Source: Gammaproteobacteria bacterium
GTDB lineage: Bacteria > Pseudomonadota > Gammaproteobacteria > Steroidobacterales > Woeseiaceae
Reading direction: 5' to 3'
Length of the DNA: 50,363 bases
Assembly: GCA_024639825.1 (NCBI GenBank)
Contig: JAHEGH010000016.1
Span: 1 to 50,363, forward strand
Below the pieces are notes generated by a model that had not been told where the DNA came from, searched no databases, and worked only from the letters and a program-made list of their open reading frames with translations. This document shows, piece by piece, positions 26,110 to 35,288 of this stretch. Position 1 is the stretch's first letter; each line of letters starts with the position of its first letter. The position numbers and the translations under genes are program-made.

Positions 26110-27381
26110 GTGCGCTTTCTCTACAACCTGCTTACCTACCTGCTCCTGATACCGTTTGCGGGCTACTGGTTGGTGCGCGGCATCGGCAACCGTAGCTATT
26201 CGGAAAATCTCGGGCAACGCTTTGGATTCGGCTTTCCGAAAATCGATCGCTGCATCTGGGTGCATGCCGTGTCGGTGGGTGAGGTGCAGGCCTCAGCGCC
26301 AATGATTCGCGCGCTCAAAGAGCGGTTTCCGGATCGCGAGTTGCTCATAACGACCGTCACACCTACGGGTGCCGCCCGCGTCCGATCCCTGTTTGGCGAC
26401 ACTGTCCAACATAGCTATATTCCATTTGAGTTTCCCCATGCCATCCGCAGCTTCTTCCGGACCGTTAATCCGGAAGCGGCGTTGGTCATGGAGACCGAAA
26501 TCTGGCCGAATCTCTACCGCGGTTGTGGCACCCGGAAAATTCCATTGATCCTGGTCAGTGCCAGGATTTCCCCGCGGTCGGTTCCCGGCTATCGCAAACT
26601 GCTTCCCCTGATTCGCGAGACGCTGTCACATGGCATCATTATCGCCGCGCAGAGCCAGTCTGATGCTGATCGCTTCCTGGCATTGGGAGCCAATCCCGCG
26701 CGGACCTGCGTCATGGGCAATATCAAGTTTGACATTGAACCCGACGAAGCAGTCATTTCAAAGGGTCGGGCGATACGAAACGAGTTGTTCGGCGATCGTC
26801 CCGTCTGGATCGCCGCCAGCACTCACGAGGGCGAGGAACCACTTGTTCTCGAGGCACATCGCAAGTTGTGTGCGCAGCACCCGGAGCTGCTGCTGGTTCT
26901 TGTACCGCGTCATCCTGAACGCTTCCCGTCGGTCAGGGAGTTAATCGAGAAACAGGGGTTCAGCCTGGTCTCGCGGACGGCGCAGCAGCCGGCTGGCAAT
27001 GCTTCCGTATTCCTGTGTGACACGATGGGTGAGGTACCGATGTTCTATGCGGCGAGTGATATTGCTTTTGTCGCGGGCAGCCTGGTTCCGATCGGCGGCC
27101 ACAACCTGCTCGAACCCGCGATGCTGGGCGTTCCTATCGTGACGGGTCCGCATAATTTCAACGCCCAGGATATAGCGGATTTGTTTGTCGAACGCGGCGC
27201 TTGCCGCAGGGTGACAGACACTGAGGATCTGGTGACTACGGTCAGTGAGCTGCTGACCGACCGGGAACTCGCCGCGCGCCTGGGCAACGCGGGTAGATCT
27301 GTTCTGGACGAGAATCGCGGGGCGCTGGAGCGGCTCCTGGTACTGCTGGAGCCGCTGCTAAGCGATCGTCAAACGGCCTAG
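26110..27381 (+). CDS. waaA: 3-deoxy-D-manno-octulosonic acid transferase WaaA (KdtA)
   Basis: Inner-membrane glycosyltransferase adding Kdo to lipid A precursor. The N-terminal anchor (FLYNLLTYLLLIPFAGYWLV) is followed by the acceptor domain with WVHAVSVGEVQASAPMI and TPTGAARV. MVMETEIWPNLYR is recognisable as LVMETEIWPNLYR. The CMP-Kdo domain has AASTHEGEEPLVLEAH, LVPRHPERF and the nucleotide-binding SLVPIGGHNLLEPAMLGVPI. Length of 423 aa is typical. The start codon is GTG. Its last 4 bases overlap the convergent tolC gene. Confidence 0.95.
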   Translation: MRFLYNLLTYLLLIPFAGYWLVRGIGNRSYSENLGQRFGFGFPKIDRCIWVHAVSVGEVQASAPMIRALKERFPDRELLITTVTPTGAARVRSLFGDTVQHSYIPFEFPHAIRSFFRTVNPEAALVMETEIWPNLYRGCGTRKIPLILVSARISPRSVPGYRKLLPLIRETLSHGIIIAAQSQSDADRFLALGANPARTCVMGNIKFDIEPDEAVISKGRAIRNELFGDRPVWIAASTHEGEEPLVLEAHRKLCAQHPELLLVLVPRHPERFPSVRELIEKQGFSLVSRTAQQPAGNASVFLCDTMGEVPMFYAASDIAFVAGSLVPIGGHNLLEPAMLGVPIVTGPHNFNAQDIADLFVERGACRRVTDTEDLVTTVSELLTDRELAARLGNAGRSVLDENRGALERLLVLLEPLLSDRQTA

Positions 27382-28835
27382 CTGCCGGTTTTGGCAGCTT
27401 CTTCCTCGGCAAACGCCTGCTCTGGCGTCATGCGATTAATCAGGAACTGGTCAATCTCCTCCAGATCTTGCACCTGCAGTATTCCGGCGGCCTGTTTGAG
27501 TTTCAGTACATTCAGAATGTAGTCGTAACGGCTCCGATAGTAGTTGGTAATAGCGGCGTACAACGAGAACTGCGAATTCAGAACATCCACAATCGTGCGG
27601 GTGCCAACATCGAAACCGGCTTGCGTAGCTTCAAGTGCCGTGCGGCTCGACGAAACGGCCTGCTCAAGCGCCTTTACTCGACTCTCCTCCGCAAGTACGC
27701 CCAGGTAAGCATCGCGGGACTGTCTCTCGGTTTCACGGGTCACCCGCTGCAATTGTTCGCGACTCGCGCGATGGAGGTAAACGGCTTCACGAACACGCGA
27801 CGACGTACCGCCACCGGCAAACAGGGGCAGATTGAAACTCAGGAAGATACCTTCGGATTCTCCGGAAAGACTGTCCGAGAATGAAAATGAATCGGGCTGG
27901 CCGGTAATGGGATCGATGTAATCGTATCTCCCGTCCGTATCGGTATCCCGTTCGTTGATCCGTGCGGTTAGCTCCAGGGAGGGGTAATGCCCGTTCCTGC
28001 GAAACGAAATCTCGTCGCGGGCCAGCTTTTCATCCAGTCGGCTGGCGACGAGATTCAGATTCTGGCTGAGTGACATGTCGACCCAGTCGCGTTCTGACTT
28101 GGCTGGTCTCCGCAAAGGAAAATCTTCTTTGGGTGCCGACAGCTCGGTAACGTACTCACCGGTAATCTCACGAAGGAACTCGCGTGCCGTCGCCAGTCGA
28201 CGTTTGGCGCCGATTTCGTCGGCAACGGACTGATCGTAGGCAGCCTGCGATTCCTGAACATCTGTGATTGCGATCAGGCCGACTTCGAAGCGTTGTTTGG
28301 CCTGCTCGAGACGGCGCGCGATTGCCGTACGATCTGCATGAATTGACGTGAGCAGATCTTCCGCCGCCAGCACATCAAAATAGCGTTGTGCCACGCGGAT
28401 AATCAGATCCTGCTGCGCCGCTTCGCGCACGGCTTCTGCTCTCGTGATTAGCTTATCGGCACGTTTCAGATCGACGATCGAGTCCCAGCGGAAGATCGTC
28501 TGCCGCAGTACGAGACCCCAGTCCATAATATCGTTCTGGATAGTCCGGTCAGCCTCGATGCGTGGCTGCGTGGGATCAGGCTGGAAAAACGTGGGTCCGG
28601 AGTTCTCCGTCATGCTGTAGTCGCCGGTCAGTGAGAGCTGCGGCAAATAAGCACCTCGCGCCTGTGGCATGCTCTCGAGCGCCGCCAGACGCCGGGCTTC
28701 TGCCTCATGAATCTGCGGATCGCTCTGCAGAGCTTGCTGATAGATTTCCAGCAATGATGCCGCATCGGCGGCCGCGGGAAACGCGATAATGCCGATAGCG
28801 AAGGTCAAGATATTGATATTTCGCATTTTTTTCAT
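27378..28835 (-). CDS. tolC: TolC family outer-membrane efflux protein
   Basis: Outer-membrane channel for RND/ABC exporters and type I secretion. The signal peptide is followed by AASLLEIYQQALQSDPQIHE, the classical start of TolC proteins. Two OEP repeats of coiled-coil helices are visible. The first contains RVAQRYFDVLAAEDLL and VGLIAITDVQESQAAYD. The second contains RDAYLGVLAEESRVKALEQA with VGTRTIVDVLNSQFSLY. At 485 aa it has normal length, and the C-terminal tail is acidic. pcm lies just upstream on the same strand, an order also seen in other gammaproteobacteria. An 11-bp inverted repeat at 28898-28954 sits between the two. Confidence 0.94.
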   Translation of the reverse strand: MKKMRNINILTFAIGIIAFPAAADAASLLEIYQQALQSDPQIHEAEARRLAALESMPQARGAYLPQLSLTGDYSMTENSGPTFFQPDPTQPRIEADRTIQNDIMDWGLVLRQTIFRWDSIVDLKRADKLITRAEAVREAAQQDLIIRVAQRYFDVLAAEDLLTSIHADRTAIARRLEQAKQRFEVGLIAITDVQESQAAYDQSVADEIGAKRRLATAREFLREITGEYVTELSAPKEDFPLRRPAKSERDWVDMSLSQNLNLVASRLDEKLARDEISFRRNGHYPSLELTARINERDTDTDGRYDYIDPITGQPDSFSFSDSLSGESEGIFLSFNLPLFAGGGTSSRVREAVYLHRASREQLQRVTRETERQSRDAYLGVLAEESRVKALEQAVSSSRTALEATQAGFDVGTRTIVDVLNSQFSLYAAITNYYRSRYDYILNVLKLKQAAGILQVQDLEEIDQFLINRMTPEQAFAEEEAAKTGS

Positions 28836-28897
28836 TTTTTACCGTTCCGGATAAAGGTCGCTGTGGGGTGCGAGGTGTTATAGTCTACTATATCACC

Positions 28898-28954
28898 AAA
28901 CCAGTTGGAAAGAAGTGCTTCAGATCTTAGATGCCAGGCGCTCCCAACTGGTTT
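28898..28954. repeat. 11-bp inverted repeat between pcm and tolC
   Basis: AAACCAGTTGG (28898-28908) and CCAACTGGTTT (28944-28954) are perfect reverse complements separated by 35 bases that include the palindrome AGATCT. It begins 8 bases after the pcm stop on the minus strand and ends upstream of tolC. It could be a pcm transcript-end hairpin or a two-site operator for tolC. No U-tract follows. Confidence 0.5.
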
Positions 28955-28962
28955 CGTCAATT

Positions 28963-29613
28963 TCAAAAAGAAAACTGTGGTGGAACCGCGCCGTGCACCA
29001 GCGGCGCGAGGTCCGTTTCAAACAGTGACACGGTCTGCCAGTCATGTTCATCCGTGCGCTCGATCAGTTTGGCATGCATGGCAGGACGGGTGCCAGTTAC
29101 GACAAACAGCCGACCATGAGGGGTCAACGCCTCGACAAGGCGTGGATCGAATGACTGGATGGAGCCGGTCACAGCGATCGCATCGAAGCTGCCATCCGGG
29201 AGTTCCCGGGTGGCATCCATTTGCAACAGGTCGACATTGTTGATGCCTTCATCGCTCAGCCGGGTTGTCGCACTGTCGATAAAGTCGCCGTATATGTCGA
29301 TACTGGTTACATGATCGGCGAGGCGGGCAAGACACGCCGTCATGAAGCCGCTACCTGTCCCGATCTCCAGCACTCTCTCGTCGCCATCGAGGCTCAGGGC
29401 CTGCAACAACCGGCCTTCTATGGTCGGCGTCATCATGTATTCACCGTGCCCGATCGGGAGTGCCACGTCGGCGAATGCCAGGGATTCGAAACCCTCGCGG
29501 ACGAAGTGTTCTCTCGGCAATTCTCTGAGCATTGCGAGAACCTCCTCGTCGTAGACATTCCAGCCTCGTACCTGCTGGTTGACCATCTGCAGGCGCGCGT
29601 ATTGGGTATTCAT
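28963..29613 (-). CDS. pcm: Protein-L-isoaspartate O-methyltransferase family protein
   Basis: A SAM-dependent methyltransferase that would repair isoaspartyl residues in aged proteins. The 216-aa protein has the family N-terminus (ARLQMVNQQVRGWNVYDEEV then FVREGFESLAFADVALPIGH). The active-site loop is GEYMMTPTIEGRLLQAL, where M-T-P replaces the usual S-x-P, so repair activity is less certain than in canonical Pcm. The SAM motif is VLEIGTGSGFMTACLA. The C-terminus is short (VHGAVPPQFSF). Upstream of tolC on the same strand. The gap 29614-29844 has no gene. Confidence 0.87.
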   Translation of the reverse strand: MNTQYARLQMVNQQVRGWNVYDEEVLAMLRELPREHFVREGFESLAFADVALPIGHGEYMMTPTIEGRLLQALSLDGDERVLEIGTGSGFMTACLARLADHVTSIDIYGDFIDSATTRLSDEGINNVDLLQMDATRELPDGSFDAIAVTGSIQSFDPRLVEALTPHGRLFVVTGTRPAMHAKLIERTDEHDWQTVSLFETDLAPLVHGAVPPQFSF

Positions 29614-29844
29614 GCTTGTGTTACCTGTAACCTTATGAAATTAATGAACTATCTGACTTGGTCCAACGTCTCCCGCGTGGCGGGAATCAAGGTCTTATGA
29701 CAGCCAGTTCAGAATTATGGTGAATCGTCGCAGCGCGCATAGCCTGCTGGGATATGCTTACCCGAATATGCGTCTCGAGCCCTGAAAAAAGCAATCATAT
29801 CAAATGATCCACATCAAACTTACTACGCAATAACCGGGCTCTGG

Positions 29845-32178
29845 ATGACTTCCACTTCGATCATTATCGCACTGGCAATCCTGGCACTGGTGGCCACCGG
29901 AGCGAGCCTGTACTTGTGGAGGACGCGTCGAAGAATTCTCGCGCGCGTGTCGCGTCTGAATGAAGAAACGCTGGAAGCATCACGGGATGCATCGGTCGGC
30001 CACAGGCTAACGATACCGAACGATCCGGAAACCGCACAACTCGCACATACCGTAAACAGGTTGTTCGACGCGCTTGGCGAACGTGACGAGAAGATTCTCG
30101 GCCGTGACCGGCTGTTTCAGGATTTCGCGCGGACCCTGCCGGAAATCGTGATCATCCATGATGAGAAGATCCTTCTGGCCAACGAATCGGCAGCCAGTCT
30201 CGTTGGCCTTGAGCCTGCGCAGCTCGTTGGACGAGAGGTTGCAGACCTGGTGAAGCCCGCTTATCGGGCATTGTTTCGCAAGACGGTCGCCAAGCGGCTG
30301 TCCGGCGAGAACGCGCCACGACGCATCGAAATGCAGTTAATCAATGGCAACCAGACCGGTCTCTGGGTTGAAGCACAGAGCTCGAACATCGATTTCCGCG
30401 GGCACACAGTGATTCTCACCGTCGCACGCGATGTGAGTCACCGCAAGAGCCTGGAAGTATCGCTGTCGCGCAGCAAGCGCCAGGCGCAGTACACACTCGA
30501 GTCGATTTCCGAAGGTGTCATCACGACAGACAATGATGGCCGCATTGATTACATGAACCTGGCTGCGGAGACGCTGATTGGCACCAATCGCGACGACGCA
30601 TCGGGGCATCGCATCGGTGAGTTGTTCAAACTTGTGGACGATGCTGATCGTCGCCCACTGGGTGATCCGGTGGATCGCTGCCTCGCCATGAGGCGACGCG
30701 TCAATATGGGGCGCCGCGCCGTGCTGGTCACGCTCGACGGTGAACATGAGCACAGTGTCGAGCTGACCGCGTCCCCCGTGCGTGGGCCGAGCAACAGCAT
30801 CTCTGGCACCGTGGTTGTCTTCCACGACGTCGCCGAACTGCGTGGCCTGACGCGCAAGATGTCCTACCAGGCGACACATGACCCGCTGACCGGGCTGATT
30901 AATCGTCGTGAGTTCGAGCGCCGCCTCGACGAGGCGATGGATTCTGCACATGCTGAAGAAGCGGTGCACATGCTGTTCTACATGGATCTCGATCGCTTTA
31001 AGGCGGTTAACGATAGTTGTGGTCATATGGCCGGTGACAACATGCTGCGCGAGGTTGCTGCCCTGATAAAGGACCAGGTACGCGACTCTGACTTTGTTGG
31101 ACGTCTCGGTGGCGATGAGTTTGGTGCCTTGTTGATCGGTTGCCCCATCGACAAGGCGCGCCAGATCGCGACCGATATTTGCAACGCGATTGCTGATTAC
31201 CGGTTCGTATGGAAGGACAAGATTTTCAACATCGGTATTTCGGTTGGCCTGGTTGAGATTTCGCACGCGAGTGGCACCTTGCAGGACCTCATGAGTGCTG
31301 CAGACTCTGCGTGCTATATGGCGAAGCAGCAGGGCAGAGGGCAGGTACATGTGTATTCGGCACGCGACGAAGCCGTAGCCCGTGAGCGCGGTGACATCCA
31401 GTGGCTGCGGCAACTGCAAACGGCGCTGCACGAAGACAGCTTTGAGCTCGCCGTACAGCCGATAATCGCGATGCGTGGCGAGACCGATACAGGTCCTGCC
31501 GTCGAGGTTCTCATTCGCCTCAATGACGGCCGTGGCCGCGCGACGGAATCCGCCGAGTTCCTTCGGCCAGCTGAGCGTTACCAGATGATGCCGCAGATCG
31601 ATCGCTGGGTGATCAATGCAACGCTTGCTGCGATCTCAGGCGGGGAGATCAGGCTTGCCGGGCACCGCAGTTGCGCCATCAATCTGTCAGGACAAACATT
31701 GGGTGACGAAGCATTTCTTGGTTTCGTCGTTGATGCGCTCGATCGTTCCGGCGTCGCGCCGTCAGCGATTTGTTTCGAGGTTACCGAGACGGCAATTCTG
31801 TCGAACGTCCAGCAGGCACAGCGCTTCATCGAGGTGCTTCACGGTATCGGCTGCGAGTTTTCGCTCGATGATTTCGGCAGCGGTCTTGGTTCTTTCTCGA
31901 GCCTGAAGCACCTGCCGATCGACTATCTGAAGATCGACGGCACGTACACGCGAAACCTGCAAACGGATCTCGTCAATCAGGAAATGGTTTCGGCAATGAT
32001 CAAGCTCGCGCGTACGATGGAATTCCAGATCGTCGCTGAGCAGGTCGAGCATCAGGAAGATTTTGACTGGCTTCGCGATGTTGGTGTCGACTTTGTACAG
32101 GGGCACTTCATCGAGGCGCCGTCCTTGCTCGGAACGAGCAGTACCGGAACCTACCGAATACTCAACTCCCAGGGATGA
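29845..32178 (+). CDS. GGDEF-EAL bifunctional c-di-GMP signalling protein with PAS domains
   Basis: A 777-aa membrane-anchored signalling protein. One N-terminal transmembrane helix (residues 6-26) leads into a HAMP-like linker, PAS1 (EIVIIHDEKILLANESAASL) and PAS2 (GVITTDNDGRIDYMNLAAET). The GGDEF domain holds RLGGDEFGALLIG, with RDSD five residues before it as an inhibitory I-site. The EAL domain has EVLIRL for the EAL motif, INLSG, FEVTETAI, LDDFGSG, YLKIDG and VAEQVE; the usual AEGVE has Gln for Gly. All acidic metal ligands look present, so both activities are possible. The start at 29845 has no strong Shine-Dalgarno. Confidence 0.93.
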   Translation: MTSTSIIIALAILALVATGASLYLWRTRRRILARVSRLNEETLEASRDASVGHRLTIPNDPETAQLAHTVNRLFDALGERDEKILGRDRLFQDFARTLPEIVIIHDEKILLANESAASLVGLEPAQLVGREVADLVKPAYRALFRKTVAKRLSGENAPRRIEMQLINGNQTGLWVEAQSSNIDFRGHTVILTVARDVSHRKSLEVSLSRSKRQAQYTLESISEGVITTDNDGRIDYMNLAAETLIGTNRDDASGHRIGELFKLVDDADRRPLGDPVDRCLAMRRRVNMGRRAVLVTLDGEHEHSVELTASPVRGPSNSISGTVVVFHDVAELRGLTRKMSYQATHDPLTGLINRREFERRLDEAMDSAHAEEAVHMLFYMDLDRFKAVNDSCGHMAGDNMLREVAALIKDQVRDSDFVGRLGGDEFGALLIGCPIDKARQIATDICNAIADYRFVWKDKIFNIGISVGLVEISHASGTLQDLMSAADSACYMAKQQGRGQVHVYSARDEAVARERGDIQWLRQLQTALHEDSFELAVQPIIAMRGETDTGPAVEVLIRLNDGRGRATESAEFLRPAERYQMMPQIDRWVINATLAAISGGEIRLAGHRSCAINLSGQTLGDEAFLGFVVDALDRSGVAPSAICFEVTETAILSNVQQAQRFIEVLHGIGCEFSLDDFGSGLGSFSSLKHLPIDYLKIDGTYTRNLQTDLVNQEMVSAMIKLARTMEFQIVAEQVEHQEDFDWLRDVGVDFVQGHFIEAPSLLGTSSTGTYRILNSQG

Positions 32179-32501
32179 TTCCTGAGGTACGGCCTCAGAC
32201 TGTCCAGGTCGTCCTGGTATTGCAGCAATACGTTGCTGGTTTCTGGCAGGCTGGAGCGCTTTGGAGATCGCGAAATCACGCCGTTCTGGCCCCCAAGGGA
32301 ATTCCCCGGGTTCTCTGCCCGGAAGGTCAGTTTTATTGTGTACCCGACGAGTCGATACCACCCGATTGTGTTGCGCTGGCCGACGATGCCAGGTTTTGTT
32401 CGTTACTCATTCTTCGCCGCAGCATGATGTGGATGACGGCAACGGCAATGTTGACTGCTCTGGGATACAGACAGTTATCACCTTCTCAGCATGCCATTCG
32501 G

Positions 32502-32507
32502 TATAAT
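32502..32507 (+). promoter_or_regulatory. -10 element upstream of the STAS-like gene
   Basis: A perfect TATAAT 30 bases before the ATG at 32537, which would start transcription near 32514. No good -35 is seen at 16-18 bases; TTGACT at 32451 is too far. The rest of the 358-base gap after the GGDEF-EAL gene holds a short hairpin (CTGAGG/CCTCAG near 32183-32200) and no gene I can support. Confidence 0.45.
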
Positions 32508-32536
32508 CGCTCCGGAGTACTGACAAGAGTCGATTC

Positions 32537-32926
32537 ATGAGCATCATTTTTTCCATCCTCGAAGAGCACGAGACCGTATTGATTGCGGTGAGCGGGCATG
32601 TCGCACGAGAAGATGTTGAGCAAATGCGAGTGCGAACCTTGGAGATCGTGGAAGAAACGAAGTTCGCAAAATTCATAATGGATATCAGTGATCTGCAGTC
32701 GATAGATCGAGGTGACGGGTTTGCCGCATTCGAGCTGGGTCAAAAGTTTCGATCTACAGGATTCCCGCTGCAGGCGAAGACGGCAGTAATAATGCCAAGC
32801 GCTCCTAAAGCGAGGTCGCAGGTGGAATTCCTCCATACGGTAGAGATCAACAGAGGGCGCGGCGAACTGGAATACGTCGACAGTGTCGACGCTGGCCTTT
32901 ATTGGCTTCGAAATCTGTCTGCCTGA
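32537..32926 (+). CDS. STAS/SpoIIAA-like domain protein (129 aa)
   Basis: A small soluble alpha/beta protein. The N-terminal strand-turn-strand (SIIFSILEEHETVLIAVSGH), the central MRVRTLEIVEETKFAKFIMD strand-helix pattern and LDISDLQ-like MDISDLQSI suggest a STAS or SpoIIAA-like (anti-sigma-antagonist or lipid-binding) fold. No clear phosphorylatable Ser within the usual D-S-S loop can be assigned, so a partner-switching role is not certain. Separate from the GGDEF-EAL gene by its own -10 (32502). A bidirectional terminator follows its stop codon. Confidence 0.6.
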   Translation: MSIIFSILEEHETVLIAVSGHVAREDVEQMRVRTLEIVEETKFAKFIMDISDLQSIDRGDGFAAFELGQKFRSTGFPLQAKTAVIMPSAPKARSQVEFLHTVEINRGRGELEYVDSVDAGLYWLRNLSA

Positions 32927-32940
32927 GCATCGGGTATAAA

Positions 32941-32973
32941 AAAAAGCCGCTGGACGAGTCCAGCGGCTTTTTT
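32941..32973. terminator. Bidirectional rho-independent terminator
   Basis: A long stem AAAAAGCCGCTGGAC / GTCCAGCGGCTTTTTT with a two-base closing loop. It has A residues on the left and T residues on the right, so it can terminate both the plus-strand STAS-like gene and the minus-strand hppA. Confidence 0.95.
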
Positions 32974-32993
32974 AGTTCCGACAGGCGTCGATC

Positions 32994-35138
32994 CTAGATG
33001 AATTTCTGCAGGATGCCGCCGTACTGTACGAAGAACGGTACGAAGACGAGCGACAGAATGGCCGACAACTTGATCAGGATATTCAGCGACGGGCCGGACG
33101 TGTCCTTCAGAGGATCGCCCACCGTATCGCCAACGACCGCCGCCTTGTGAACATCGGTGCCCTTGCCACCGAGATTGCCAGCTTCGATGTACTTCTTCGC
33201 GTTGTCCCAGGCGCCGCCGGAGTTCGACGCCGAGATCGCGAGAACGCCGCCGGTGACCAGCGAGCCGGCCAGTAGTCCGGCCGTGGCCTCGATGCCGAAC
33301 AGGAACCCGGTGGCGAGCGGTGCACCCATGATAAGAATGCCGGGCGCAACCATTTGGCGAATAGCAGCATTTGTCGAGATCGCGACGCACTGTGCGTGGT
33401 CAGGATCGCTGGTGCCTTCCATGATGCCCGGATCGTCGCGGAACTGACGCCGCACTTCCTCGATCATCTTGAACGCCGCCGCGCCGACTGACTTCATCGT
33501 CATGGCCGAGAACAGCGCCGGTATTACGGCACCGATGAACAGGCCGCTGAAGACCATTGGGTCGAGCAGGTTGATCGAGCCGAGAAGATCCGAGGTCGGG
33601 TTCTGTTCTTTCATGAGCAGATCGGCACGGGTCAGGAACGCGCCGAACAGAGCGAGCGACGTCAGAATGGCCGCACCGATCGCGAAGCCCTTGCCGATGG
33701 CGGCTGTGGTGTTACCGGCTGAATCCAGGACGTCCGTGCGCTCTCGCACGTGTTCCGGCATGCCGGCCATCTCGGCGATTCCGCCGGCGTTGTCAGCCAC
33801 CGGGCCGTAGGCGTCGATCGTCAGCGCGATGACCAGCGTGCCCAGCATGCCGAGCGAGGCAATTGCGATACCGTACATGCCGGCCAGCATCCACGGAATG
33901 TAGATAGCAAGGCCGATCGCGAGATAAGGACCGACGGCGCTCTTGTAACCGAGTGCCAGTCCGAAAATGATGTTGGTCGCGGCACCGGTCTGGCAGGACT
34001 CCGCCACTTCACGAACGGGGCTGTACGTATCTGACGTGTAGTACTCGGTGATCAGGCCAACAACGAGGCCGGCGATCAGTCCGGTCAGGAAGCACAGGTA
34101 TACGCCAAGCGAGGTGTACTCGACGCCGGCGATTGCAAACTCGGCCGGCACCAGCATGTCGGTCACGAAGTACATGACGGCAGCCATAATTGTGCTCGAT
34201 ATGATCAGCATGCGTTTCAGCGCCGGGCCCACCTGGGCTTCGGTGTTGACGCGGATCATCAGAATCGTGATCAGGCTGACCGGAATGCCGATGGCAGAGA
34301 TGGCGATCGGATACAGAAGCGCATCGACGTTGCCGCCGAAGGCAATTGCGCTGATGACCATCGCGGCGCAGGTGCTCTCCGCACAGGAGCCGAAGAGGTC
34401 AGCGCCCATACCGGCGACGTCACCGACATTGTCGCCAACGTTGTCAGCGATAACGGCCGGGTTACGCGGATCGTCTTCCGGAATTCCCGCCTCGACCTTG
34501 CCAACGAGGTCGGCGCCAACATCGGCTGCTTTCGTAAAGATGCCGCCGCCCACGCGCGCGAACAGCGCAATGGAGGAACCGCCGAGACCGAAGCCGGCAA
34601 TGACTTCCATCAGTACGTGCGGTGTCACATCGACAGGCATTATAAATTTGAGGCCGAGGTAGATTAGCAGCAAGCCGAGCGAGGCCAAACTGACCAGCGC
34701 GAAGCCCATGACGGCACCGGAGTGCAGCGCGACATTGAACGCGCCGGAAAGCGACTGGTTGGCCGAGACCGTCGTGCGAACGTTGCCCGCGGTCGCGATC
34801 TTCATGCCAATGTAGCCACTGGCGATCGAGATGATCGCGCCGAAAATGAACGCGACGGCCGTGTAGATGCCTTCATTGACGTTTTCGGTGTGGTGATCAT
34901 CGATCAGGAGGGCAATGACGATGCCGAACAGGACCATGAAGATGGCCATGAACTTGTATTCCTGCTTGAGGAAAGCCATCGCTCCTTCGGCGATCGCCGA
35001 ATGTATCTTGCGCAGTTTGCTGCGCGTGTCGGCGTCTTCGACACCCATATCGACCGCAATGCGGCTGACTGAGCGCGAGTAGTAAAAGGCCACAGCGAGT
35101 CCGAAAAGGGACAGGGCCAGGATAATCGTAACTGACAT
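32994..35138 (-). CDS. hppA: Membrane-bound proton-translocating pyrophosphatase HppA
   Basis: Integral membrane PPase, 714 aa with about 16 helices, which pumps ions using PPi hydrolysis. Substrate and metal motifs are [52 protein letters not shown] and [16 protein letters not shown]. Ala (not Lys) in GNTTAAIG points to the K+-dependent subfamily. The segment [14 protein letters not shown] carries its Glu where plant-type K+-dependent H+-PPases have it, so proton pumping is favoured over sodium. ATG 35138 with GGAG upstream is a better start than TTG 35192. Upstream pfp on the same strand suggests a PPi module. Confidence 0.95.
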   Translation of the reverse strand: MSVTIILALSLFGLAVAFYYSRSVSRIAVDMGVEDADTRSKLRKIHSAIAEGAMAFLKQEYKFMAIFMVLFGIVIALLIDDHHTENVNEGIYTAVAFIFGAIISIASGYIGMKIATAGNVRTTVSANQSLSGAFNVALHSGAVMGFALVSLASLGLLLIYLGLKFIMPVDVTPHVLMEVIAGFGLGGSSIALFARVGGGIFTKAADVGADLVGKVEAGIPEDDPRNPAVIADNVGDNVGDVAGMGADLFGSCAESTCAAMVISAIAFGGNVDALLYPIAISAIGIPVSLITILMIRVNTEAQVGPALKRMLIISSTIMAAVMYFVTDMLVPAEFAIAGVEYTSLGVYLCFLTGLIAGLVVGLITEYYTSDTYSPVREVAESCQTGAATNIIFGLALGYKSAVGPYLAIGLAIYIPWMLAGMYGIAIASLGMLGTLVIALTIDAYGPVADNAGGIAEMAGMPEHVRERTDVLDSAGNTTAAIGKGFAIGAAILTSLALFGAFLTRADLLMKEQNPTSDLLGSINLLDPMVFSGLFIGAVIPALFSAMTMKSVGAAAFKMIEEVRRQFRDDPGIMEGTSDPDHAQCVAISTNAAIRQMVAPGILIMGAPLATGFLFGIEATAGLLAGSLVTGGVLAISASNSGGAWDNAKKYIEAGNLGGKGTDVHKAAVVGDTVGDPLKDTSGPSLNILIKLSAILSLVFVPFFVQYGGILQKFI

Positions 35139-35288
35139 ACTGATTGTTACTCCGTCATAGTTGTCCGGCGTGATATGCCTGAAGTCGAACAAGCCCGGAT
35201 ACGCGGGCGCGAGGCACGCGTAAGTGCTTGCTCAAGAAAGAATTTCCCCAAAAACGTTTTGTTTTTTACCGGCTGAGCCGGGCGCGCA

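Noticed and set aside
30337..31431. 364-codon minus-strand frame inside the GGDEF-EAL gene
   Set aside because: Antisense shadow; the plus strand encodes intact PAS and GGDEF motifs here.
32175..32540. 121-codon plus-strand frame joining the GGDEF-EAL stop and the STAS-like start by ATGA overlaps
   Set aside because: The translation has no recognisable domain and an irregular composition, and a TATAAT for the next gene lies inside it. It looks like chance, not a gene.
35230..35285. Hairpin CCGGCT/AGCCGG in the pfp-hppA gap as a terminator
   Set aside because: On the minus transcript it is followed by A residues, not U, so it should not terminate pfp before hppA.
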